From Stenotrophomonas bentonitica (GTDB taxonomy: Bacteria; Pseudomonadota; Gammaproteobacteria; Xanthomonadales; Xanthomonadaceae), in contig NZ_PKQP01000003.1 of the NCBI RefSeq assembly GCF_002887735.1, forward strand, positions 310,001-374,000: a DNA stretch of 64,000 bases, written 5' to 3'. Below are positions 29,991 through 36,844 of this stretch, one piece after another. The notes below the pieces were generated by a model that was given only the letters and a program-made list of their open reading frames with translations, ran no database searches and had not been told where the DNA came from. Within the stretch, counting starts at the first letter, position 1, and the number at the start of each line of letters is the position of its first letter. The position numbers and the translations under genes were made by a program.

Positions 29991-30432
29991 GGGGAACTCC
30001 TGCAGCGTGGTGGGCCAGGTGGCGGGCGAATGCTTCGCCCAGCGTGGCCAGGGTGGTGTCACGCAGGCGGGCCTCGAGCAGCGCCTGGGCCTGGCGGTAA
30101 CTGTCGTCCAGCGCCTCGTTGACCACGCGCTGCACCGGGCAGCCGCGCCCGGTCTCGCGCGCACCGGTGTGCAGCAGGGGGGGCGCACCGATGGCGACAT
30201 ACACGTCGTGCAGGGTGATCTGCGCCGGTGCCCGCGCCAGTTGGCTGCCGCCGCCGTGGCCCCGCACCGTGGTCACCAGACCGCCCTTGTGCAGGGCGGA
30301 CAGCAGGCGACGGATGACCACGGGGTGGGTGGGCAGGCAGGTCGCGAGCTGCTCGGAGGTGCGCGGGCCGTCCTGGCCGACCAGATGGGCCATCACATGC
30401 AAGGCGTCTGAGAACTGGTTGCTGGATTTCAT
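29980..30432 (-). CDS. Rrf2 family transcriptional regulator
   Basis: 150-residue DNA-binding protein of the Rrf2 family. The winged-helix N-terminus is MKSSNQFSDALHVMAHL (residues 1-17), with recognition-helix region TSEQLATCLPTHPVVIRRLLSALHKGG (about 26-52) and a wing RGHGGGSQLARAP. It has two Cys (in ATCLP and RGCPV), not the three-Cys cluster of IscR or NsrR, so it is closer to the YwnA/redox- or metabolite-sensing subgroup. It is the first gene of a two-gene unit with the flavoprotein. A perfect palindrome covers its start codon region, suggesting autorepression. Confidence 0.88.
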   Translation of the reverse strand: MKSSNQFSDALHVMAHLVGQDGPRTSEQLATCLPTHPVVIRRLLSALHKGGLVTTVRGHGGGSQLARAPAQITLHDVYVAIGAPPLLHTGARETGRGCPVQRVVNEALDDSYRQAQALLEARLRDTTLATLGEAFARHLAHHAAGVPHEV

Positions 30433-30451
30433 GTAACTACATTAGTTACAT
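30431..30451 (-). promoter_or_regulatory. Palindromic operator overlapping the rrf2-type start
   Basis: ATGTAACT acatt AGTTACAT: perfect 8-bp inverted arms with a 5-base spacer, AT-rich within GC-rich DNA, touching the ATG of the Rrf2-type gene. Rrf2 proteins bind such dyads as dimers. Binding here would block the operon with the flavoprotein gene. Confidence 0.75.
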
Positions 30452-30613
30452 ATTGGTTGCGTGTCCAGTCCTGTTTCGTTCCATATGCGACCAAAATTAA
30501 TCTACACGCCATCGTCACAACGTTTAATAGAACGGTAACCGTGATTGGCGTCGCACTTCAGCCTGCTTTAGGCAGACCGATACCGCATTGCCCTTCCCCA
30601 CTTTTCATTTCCC

Positions 30614-32746
30614 ATGACGTCCTCCGCACCGGCGCGTCCACGCGCCCTGAGTCTTCAATTCAAACTGCTGGGCGCGCTGTCGCTCGGCTTGGTCATCATC
30701 GTGCTGGCGGCCCTGGCCGGGCTGGGATCGGCCTGGCGGAACCTGTCGGCCGAGGTGCCGGTCGAGGTCGCCCGCAAAGCGCAGGCCGAGCTGCTGCAGC
30801 GCGAGTTCCGGCTGCAGGTGCAGGAGTGGAAGAACGTGTTGATCCGCGGCGCCGATGAAGCGCTGCGCGAGCGCCACCTGGCGGCGTTCGATGCGGAAGG
30901 ACGCCGCATTGAAGCCCTCGCCGGCACGCTGGCGACCAGCCGCGATGAACAGACACGCACGCTGGCCAACCGGTTCCTGGCCGAGCACCGCGCATTGGAG
31001 GCCCGCTACCGCGGCGCGCTGGAGGCGTTCGCGGCCAGTGGCTATGACACCCAGGCCGGCGACGCGCTGGTGCGCGGCGCCGACCGCGCCGTGGGCGCCA
31101 CGCTGGATGCCTTGGCCGCGCGCGCCAGCGAACGAGCCGAGTACGAGACCGGTGCAACGGCCGAGCGCGCCCGCGCCGCGCTGGTCGCCTCGGCCATGGT
31201 CACGGCGCTGGCGGCGCTGGTGCTGCTGGCCGTGCTCACCCTGTGGCTGCGGCGCGCGGTGATCGCCCCGGTGGTCGCGGTCGAAGCCGCAGCCCGCGCG
31301 GTGGCACGCGGCGATCTGGAGCATGTGGTGGTGGTGCGCAGCGGCGATGAGATCGGTCGCCTTGGCACCGCGATGCGCGAGGTTACCCAGACCCTGAAGG
31401 GCGTGCTGGCCGCGCAGGCGACGATGGCGCAGCGCCACGACGCCGGTGAGATCAGCTACCGCATGGACGCCACGGCATTCCCGGGCGGCTATGGGCAGAT
31501 GGTCAGCGACACCAACACCCTGGTCGCCAACCACATCCAGGTGAAGCTGCGGGCGATCGAGATCATGGGCCACTACGCGGTCGGTGATCTATCGGTGGAC
31601 ATGGAACGCCTGCCCGGCGAGAAGGCGGTGATCACCCAGGCGCTGGATACCGCCAAGGCCAACCTCGGTGCCATCAATGCCGAGATCAAACGATTGGCGG
31701 CGGCAGCGGCCGTGGGCGATTTCAGCCAGCGCGGCGATGAGGCACGCTACCAGCACGACTTCGGCGAGATGGTCGGCGGGCTCAACCGCCTGATGCAGAC
31801 CACCGAGCAGGATCTGGGCGAAGTGTCGCGCGTGCTGCAGGCGATCGCCGGAGGTGATCTGAGCGCGCGCATGCACGGCGACTTCCACGGGGTGTTCGCG
31901 CGCATGCGAGATGACATGGCGCGTACCACCGGTCAGCTGACCACCATCGTTGGCGACATCAAGCACGCCGCGCAGTCGATCCAGACCGCCGCCGGCGAGA
32001 TCGCCGCGGGCAACAGCGACCTGTCGCGCCGCACCGAACAGCAGGCCGCCAACCTGGAAGAAACCGCCGCCTCGATGGAGGAACTCACCTCCACCGTGCG
32101 CCAGAACGCCGAGCATGCGCGCCAGGCCAACCAGCTTTCGATCAACGCCGCCTCGGTCGCTTCGCAAGGCGGTGAGGTGGTCGGCCAGGTGGTCACCACG
32201 ATGGGGGCGATCCAGGCCTCGTCGCGGCAGATCGCCGAGATCATCACCGTCATCGACGGCATCGCGTTCCAGACGAACATCCTTGCGCTCAACGCTGCGG
32301 TGGAAGCGGCGCGCGCCGGCGAGCAGGGCCGCGGCTTTGCGGTGGTCGCCAGCGAAGTGCGCACGCTGGCGCAGCGCTCGGCCAGCGCGGCCAAGGAGAT
32401 CAAGGGGCTGATCGATCAATCCGTCACCGATGTCGACAGCGGCGCCGCACTGGTGCAGCAGGCCGGGCAGACCATGGGCGAGATCGTCGGCAGTGTGCAG
32501 CGCGTCACCCACATCATGGCCGACATCGCAGCCGCCTCGCAGGAACAGTCCGCCGGGATCGAGCAGGTCAACCAGACCGTGGTGCAGATGGACGAGACCA
32601 CGCAGCAGAACGCAGCGCTGGTGGAAGAAGCTTCGGCGGCGGCGCGCAGCATGGAAGACCAGGCGCTGGCCCTGAACGCGGCGGTGGATGTGTTCGTGCT
32701 GGATGCCGGGCGCGGTGCGGTGACCGGATTGGCGCGCGCGGCGTGA
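30614..32746 (+). CDS. Methyl-accepting chemotaxis protein
   Basis: 710-residue chemoreceptor. There is a membrane segment near residues 17-42, a periplasmic helical domain (43-188), and a second membrane segment (189-212). HAMP domains follow (about 213-270, with further HAMP-like segments up to about 450), then a signalling domain. The tip motif [32 protein letters not shown] is at about residues 551-582. Glu/Gln methylation sites flank it ([37 protein letters not shown]). No C-terminal NWETF-like CheR/CheB tether is present; the end reads VTGLARAA. The ligand is unknown. The 180 bases upstream hold the Rrf2 operator and no clear sigma-28 promoter. Confidence 0.94.
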   Translation: MTSSAPARPRALSLQFKLLGALSLGLVIIVLAALAGLGSAWRNLSAEVPVEVARKAQAELLQREFRLQVQEWKNVLIRGADEALRERHLAAFDAEGRRIEALAGTLATSRDEQTRTLANRFLAEHRALEARYRGALEAFAASGYDTQAGDALVRGADRAVGATLDALAARASERAEYETGATAERARAALVASAMVTALAALVLLAVLTLWLRRAVIAPVVAVEAAARAVARGDLEHVVVVRSGDEIGRLGTAMREVTQTLKGVLAAQATMAQRHDAGEISYRMDATAFPGGYGQMVSDTNTLVANHIQVKLRAIEIMGHYAVGDLSVDMERLPGEKAVITQALDTAKANLGAINAEIKRLAAAAAVGDFSQRGDEARYQHDFGEMVGGLNRLMQTTEQDLGEVSRVLQAIAGGDLSARMHGDFHGVFARMRDDMARTTGQLTTIVGDIKHAAQSIQTAAGEIAAGNSDLSRRTEQQAANLEETAASMEELTSTVRQNAEHARQANQLSINAASVASQGGEVVGQVVTTMGAIQASSRQIAEIITVIDGIAFQTNILALNAAVEAARAGEQGRGFAVVASEVRTLAQRSASAAKEIKGLIDQSVTDVDSGAALVQQAGQTMGEIVGSVQRVTHIMADIAAASQEQSAGIEQVNQTVVQMDETTQQNAALVEEASAAARSMEDQALALNAAVDVFVLDAGRGAVTGLARAA

Positions 32747-32753
32747 TGCAGCC

Positions 32754-32825
32754 GTAGTGCCGGCCGCTGGCCGGCAACCGCACGCAGTGGGCATCGCGAG
32801 GGAGCCGGCCAGCGGCCGGTACTAC
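32754..32825. repeat. REP-like inverted pair overlapping the LysR stop
   Basis: GTAGTGCCGGCC gct GGCCGGCA, then about 24 bases, then GCCGGCC agc GGCCGGTACTAC. The right end CTAC is GTAG on the minus strand, and its TAG is the LysR gene stop codon. Confidence 0.8.
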
Positions 32826-33724
32826 CGGACGTAAGGGGTACCCACCATGGCCTCGGCCAGGTGATCGAGGAAGGAGCTGATCCGCGCCGAGACCGCCGTG
32901 TTGCGGTAGTACACGGCGTGGATCGGCTGGCGGACCTCCACGGTGATATCCGGCAGCACCTGCACCAGGGCGCCGGCTTCGCGGTCACGGTGGGTCATGA
33001 AATCAGACAGGCTGACGATCCCGACCCCTTCCAGCGCCAGCCGGCGCAGTGTTTCGCCGCTGGAGACCGCCACCGCCGGGCGCACGTGCAGCAGCGCGTC
33101 GGTCGCGCCGGGCAGCGGCCAGTGGTTGAGCGAGTCAGGCTCGTTGAAGCCGAGCAGGGTGTGCTCGGTCAGTGCCGCCACGTCGCGCGGGGTGCCGTGC
33201 TGCTCCAGATACGCCGGGCTGGCCATCACGCGCAGCCGGCTGTGGGCCAGCGGCCGCGCATGCAGGGTGGAATCGGCCAATGGCCCGATACGGATGGCCA
33301 CATCGGTGCGCCGCTCCAGCAGATCGATGTAGCGCTCGCTGCTGTTGAGCTCCAGCGCCACTTCGGGATAGCGCGCGCGGTAGCTGGCCACCAGCGGGGC
33401 GATCACGTGCAGGACGAACGGCATCGCCGCATCCACGCGCAGGCGCCCGGCCGGTCGCTGACGGCGTGCGGCGATCTGCTCTTCGGCCGCTTCCACCGAG
33501 GCCACGATCGCGCGGGCCTGGGCCAGGAAAGCGTCGCCCTCCTCGGTCAGCTGCAGGCGACGGGTCGTCCGCGTGAGCAGGGTGGTGCCGAGCTTTTCTT
33601 CCAGCCGACCCAGCGCGCGGCTGACCCCGGAGGTGGTCTGGCCCAGCTGTTCGGCGGCGGCGGTGATCGACCCGCTGTCGATCACGGCGATGAAGGCCTG
33701 CATCTCATCGAGGGTGGTTTTCAT
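32822..33724 (-). CDS. LysR family transcriptional regulator
   Basis: 300-residue LTTR. The N-terminal HTH is MKTTLDEMQAFIAVIDSGSITAAAEQLGQTTSGVSRALGRLEEKLG (residues 1-45), followed by LLTRTTRRLQLTEEG. The effector domain (about 90-295) has PFVLHVIAPLVASYRARYPEVALEL. ATG 33724 is used because it starts the HTH; the in-frame upstream extension has no HTH character. It is divergent from the MFS transporter gene with 126 bases between, which carry a dyad with LysR-box spacing, so the regulator probably controls that gene and itself. Confidence 0.93.
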   Translation of the reverse strand: MKTTLDEMQAFIAVIDSGSITAAAEQLGQTTSGVSRALGRLEEKLGTTLLTRTTRRLQLTEEGDAFLAQARAIVASVEAAEEQIAARRQRPAGRLRVDAAMPFVLHVIAPLVASYRARYPEVALELNSSERYIDLLERRTDVAIRIGPLADSTLHARPLAHSRLRVMASPAYLEQHGTPRDVAALTEHTLLGFNEPDSLNHWPLPGATDALLHVRPAVAVSSGETLRRLALEGVGIVSLSDFMTHRDREAGALVQVLPDITVEVRQPIHAVYYRNTAVSARISSFLDHLAEAMVGTPYVR

Positions 33725-33745
33725 GGCGGCGGCCCGGCGGAGAGG

Positions 33746-33765
33746 CTCCATTATTGACCATGGAG
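33746..33765. promoter_or_regulatory. Candidate LysR box
   Basis: CTCCAT tattgacc ATGGAG: 6-bp inverted arms with 8-base spacer, which contains a T-N11-A pattern typical of LysR-type operators. It lies 22 bases upstream of the LysR start in the divergent intergenic region. Confidence 0.6.
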
Positions 33766-33850
33766 CAACAGTGATTGGCGTGAAGGCCGCTTTTTCCGCA
33801 AGAGTGCGGCGCGCAGACTGCGCAGCCTCACTCCCCACCGGTATCCGTCC

Positions 33851-35065
33851 ATGTCCCGTGGTATCCCTTTGGCCTTGTTGGCGCTGACGCTGGGTGCGTA
33901 CGCCATCGGCACGACTGAATTCGTCATCGTCGGCCTGATTCCGACGATCGCCGCCGACCTCGGCGTCACCCTGCCCTCGGCCGGCCTGCTGGTGTCGCTG
34001 TACGCACTGGGCGTGGCGGTCGGTGCCCCGGTCCTCACCGCGCTGACCGGCCGGGTGCCGCGCAAGACCCTGCTGGTCGCGCTGATGCTGCTGTTCACGC
34101 TTGGCAACGTGATCGCCTGGATGGCGCCGGGTTATGGCTCGCTGATCGTCGCGCGCGTGCTCACCGGCCTGGCGCACGGCGTGTTCTTCTCGATCGGCTC
34201 GATCATCGCCACCTCGGTCGTGCCCAAGGAGAAAGCAGCCAGCGCGATCGCGATCATGTTCACCGGCCTCACCGTGGCCCTGGTCACCGGCGTGCCGCTG
34301 GGCACCTTCATCGGCCAGCACCTGGGCTGGCGTGCGACCTTCCTCGCGGTGGCCGCGCTGGGCGTGATCGCGCTGATCGGCAGCCTGCTGTTCGTGCCGC
34401 GCAACCTGCAGCGCAGCGCGCCGGCGACCTTCGGCCAGCAGCTGTCGGTGCTGGCGCAGCCGCGCCTGCTGCTGGTGTATGCGATCACCGCGCTCGGCTA
34501 CGGCGGCACCTTCCTGTCGTTCACCTACCTGGCGTCGATCCTGCAGGACGTCACCGGTTTCTTGGCCAATGCGGTCAGCGGCGTGCTGCTGGTCTATGGC
34601 GTGTCGGTGGCGATCGGCAACCTGTGGGGCGGCCGCCTGGCCGACCGCCGCGGTCCGATCCCGGCACTGAAGCTGATCTTCGCCCTGCTCGCGGCCGTGC
34701 TGTTCGTGCTTACCTTCACCGCCTACAACACTTGGCTGGTGCTGCTGACCGTGCTGGCGCTGGGCGCGGTGGCGTTCGGCAACGTGCCGGGGCTGCAGGT
34801 GTATGTGGTCAAGCAGGCACAGCGTTTCGCTCCGCAGGCCGCCGATGTGGCCTCGGGCCTGAACATCGCCGCCTTCAACGTCGGCATCGCGCTCGGTGCT
34901 TCACTGGGTGGCCTGGTGGTCGATCACTTCGGCCTGATGCACACCCCGTGGCTGGGCGCGCTGGTGGTGATGGGCGCCTTCGGCCTGACCGCGTTGAGCG
35001 GCCGCCTGGACCGCCGCGATGGGGTGGCCGACCGCGCCGAAGGCATCGCCGTGAGTGCGCATTGA
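33851..35065 (+). CDS. MFS transporter, YdhP/AraJ-type drug or sugar efflux protein
   Basis: 404-residue major facilitator protein with 12 hydrophobic segments. The N-terminal GAYAIGTTEFVIVGLIP (about residues 14-30) is the family hallmark of YdhP/AraJ transporters (DHA1 group). The loop motif after TM2 is GRVPRKTLLVAL, a variant of the MFS motif A, and RVLTGLAHGVFFSIG is motif B-like. It is divergent from the LysR gene, which likely controls it. Substrate unknown; family members export sugars, drugs or purine analogues. Confidence 0.9.
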   Translation: MSRGIPLALLALTLGAYAIGTTEFVIVGLIPTIAADLGVTLPSAGLLVSLYALGVAVGAPVLTALTGRVPRKTLLVALMLLFTLGNVIAWMAPGYGSLIVARVLTGLAHGVFFSIGSIIATSVVPKEKAASAIAIMFTGLTVALVTGVPLGTFIGQHLGWRATFLAVAALGVIALIGSLLFVPRNLQRSAPATFGQQLSVLAQPRLLLVYAITALGYGGTFLSFTYLASILQDVTGFLANAVSGVLLVYGVSVAIGNLWGGRLADRRGPIPALKLIFALLAAVLFVLTFTAYNTWLVLLTVLALGAVAFGNVPGLQVYVVKQAQRFAPQAADVASGLNIAAFNVGIALGASLGGLVVDHFGLMHTPWLGALVVMGAFGLTALSGRLDRRDGVADRAEGIAVSAH

Positions 35066-35093
35066 GGGATTCCGGTCGCGGACCCGTGACAGC

Positions 35094-35116
35094 AGCCGAC
35101 CAACGGTCGGCTCTAC
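35094..35116. repeat. Single REP-like palindrome
   Basis: AGCCGACC aac GGTCGGCT followed by CTAC. It lies between the MFS gene and the dkgB-like gene and has the same core as the second hairpin at 3.2 kb. Confidence 0.65.
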
Positions 35117-35170
35117 CGTCGCTTTACGGTGCACGGCGTAGCCTGCACCTCACCCCATGAAGGAGTTTCC

Positions 35171-35974
35171 ATGAGCATTCCCGCATTCGGTCTCGGCACG
35201 TTCCGCCTGAAAGGCCAGACCGTCATCGATTCGGTGCGCAACGCGCTGGACGTCGGCTACCGCGCCATCGATACCGCGCAGATCTACGAGAACGAGGCCG
35301 AGGTCGGCCAGGCCATCGCCGAATCCGGCGTGGCCCGCGATGAGCTGTTCATCACCACCAAGATCTGGATCGCCAACTTCCACCACGACGCGCTGCTGGA
35401 CAGCCTGCGCGAGAGCCTGCGCAAGCTGCGCACCGACCATGTCGAGCTGACCCTGATCCACTGGCCGTCGCCGAAGGATGCCGTGCCGATGGCCGAGTAT
35501 CTGGGTGCATTGGCCGAGGCGAAGTCGCAGGGCCTGACCCGGCAGATCGGCATCTCCAACTTCACCATCGCCCAGACCCGCCAGGCCATCGAGATCCTGG
35601 GGGCCGGGGCGATTGCCACCAACCAGATCGAAGTCCACCCTTACCTGCAGAACCGCGCGTTGATCGCGTTCCTGAAGGGCCAGGGCATCCATGTCACCGC
35701 ATACATGAGCCTGGCCTACGGCGAAGTACTCAAGGACCCGGTCATCCAGGCCATCGCCGAGCGTCACCAGGCCACCCCGGCCCAGGTCGCGCTGGCGTGG
35801 GCGTTGCAGCAGGGCTTTGCGGTGATTCCGTCCTCGACCAAGCGCGACAACCTGGCCGGCAACCTGCTCGCGGCCGACCTGCGTTTGAGCAATGAGGACA
35901 TGGCGCAGATCGCCACGCTGGATCGCGGGCATCGCCTGGCCAATCCGGAAGCGATCGCGCCAGCCTGGGATTGA
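35171..35974 (+). CDS. dkgB: 2,5-diketo-D-gluconate reductase B-like aldo/keto reductase
   Basis: 267-residue aldo/keto reductase. Catalytic residues: Asp and Tyr in [13 protein letters not shown] (about 37-49), Lys in FITTKIW (about 63), His in LIHWPSP (about 97). C-terminal [13 protein letters not shown] (about 221-233) binds NADPH. The length, short loops and N-terminal [13 protein letters not shown] match E. coli DkgB, which also reduces methylglyoxal. ATG 35171 follows GAAGGAGTTTCC. The symbol follows similarity; the exact substrate here is inferred. Confidence 0.85.
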   Translation: MSIPAFGLGTFRLKGQTVIDSVRNALDVGYRAIDTAQIYENEAEVGQAIAESGVARDELFITTKIWIANFHHDALLDSLRESLRKLRTDHVELTLIHWPSPKDAVPMAEYLGALAEAKSQGLTRQIGISNFTIAQTRQAIEILGAGAIATNQIEVHPYLQNRALIAFLKGQGIHVTAYMSLAYGEVLKDPVIQAIAERHQATPAQVALAWALQQGFAVIPSSTKRDNLAGNLLAADLRLSNEDMAQIATLDRGHRLANPEAIAPAWD

Positions 35975-36012
35975 TCGGCAGGGTCCGAGGGTTGGTCGGG
36001 CGTGGGTGGTGC

Positions 36013-36037
36013 GTGCCGACCAACGGTCGGCACCTAC
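36013..36037. repeat. REP-like palindrome(s)
   Basis: GTGCCGACC aac GGTCGGCAC CTAC. A related but distinct stem, GCCGGCC gct GGCCGGT, follows at about 36084-36101. Both lie between the convergent dkgB-like gene and the alpha/beta-hydrolase gene. Confidence 0.65.
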
Positions 36038-36101
36038 CGGAAGAGCCAGCGCCTGATCAACGACGTGGGCATCATCGGGAAGCGCCGGCCGCTGGCCGGT
36101 A

Positions 36102-36797
36102 TCACCGCAACCAGTCCCGCATTGCGGCGCTGACCTCGTCCGGCTTCTCCATCGGGGCCAGATGGCCACAATCGGGCAGCACCACCAGGGTTGAATCCGG
36201 CACCAGCGCATGCATCTCCTCGCTGATCGCCAGCGGGGTGATGCGGTCGTTCGCACCACACACGATCAACAGGGGATCGCGGTACCCGGCCAGCACGTCG
36301 TGGCCATCCACCCGATCCAGGGCGCTCTGGCGCAGGAACACCTCCGCACCCAGCCGCGCGGTCATGTCGCGTACGCGCTGCACCAGCACATCGTCTTCCA
36401 GCCGCGAGGCGTCGATGTAGCTGCGCATCAACGTGTCGCCGAAGCCGTGGAATTTCCCGGGCAGGCGTACGCTGGCCCGCTGGGTCTGGCGTTGCCTGGC
36501 ACGCTCGGGCGAGTCGGCATGGATCGAGGTATCGATCAGGGCCAGCCGCAGAACGCGTTCCGGCGCGGTGCGCAGGATCGCCTGCGCCACGAACCCACCC
36601 AGCGAGAAACCGGCCAGGGCGAAACGCGCCGGTGCCTGGGCCAGCACGTCATCGACCACCGCCTGCATCGTCTCGCCACGGGTCTGGTCGCCGACGATGC
36701 AGTCGGCGATATCGGACAGGTCGGCAATCTGCGCACGCCAGAGTTCAGCGTCATTGAGCAGGCCGGGGAGCAGCAGCAGGGGGAGGCGATCGGTCAT
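36102..36797 (-). CDS. Alpha/beta-hydrolase
   Basis: 231-residue hydrolase with an intact triad: Ser in ALAGFSLGGFVAQ (about residue 64), Asp in VCGANDRITP (about 185) and His in PDCGHLAPMEKP (about 212). An N-terminal oxyanion segment LLLLPGLLNDAELW is present. It resembles small esterases and 'pimeloyl-ACP methyl ester carboxylesterase'-like proteins, but no specific substrate can be named. ATG 36797 begins just before the first strand; the sequence upstream in frame overlaps the acetyltransferase gene. It lies 47 bases downstream of that gene's stop. Confidence 0.85.
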   Translation of the reverse strand: MTDRLPLLLLPGLLNDAELWRAQIADLSDIADCIVGDQTRGETMQAVVDDVLAQAPARFALAGFSLGGFVAQAILRTAPERVLRLALIDTSIHADSPERARQRQTQRASVRLPGKFHGFGDTLMRSYIDASRLEDDVLVQRVRDMTARLGAEVFLRQSALDRVDGHDVLAGYRDPLLIVCGANDRITPLAISEEMHALVPDSTLVVLPDCGHLAPMEKPDEVSAAMRDWLR

Positions 36798-36844
36798 GCC
36801 GTATTGTCGCTCCGCCAACGTGCACACGTCGTACCGCGATCGGC

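Noticed and set aside
30520-30613. Sigma-28-like promoter (ACCGATA at 30576-30582) before the chemoreceptor gene
   Set aside because: There is no matching -35 element at the right distance; a chance match is more likely.
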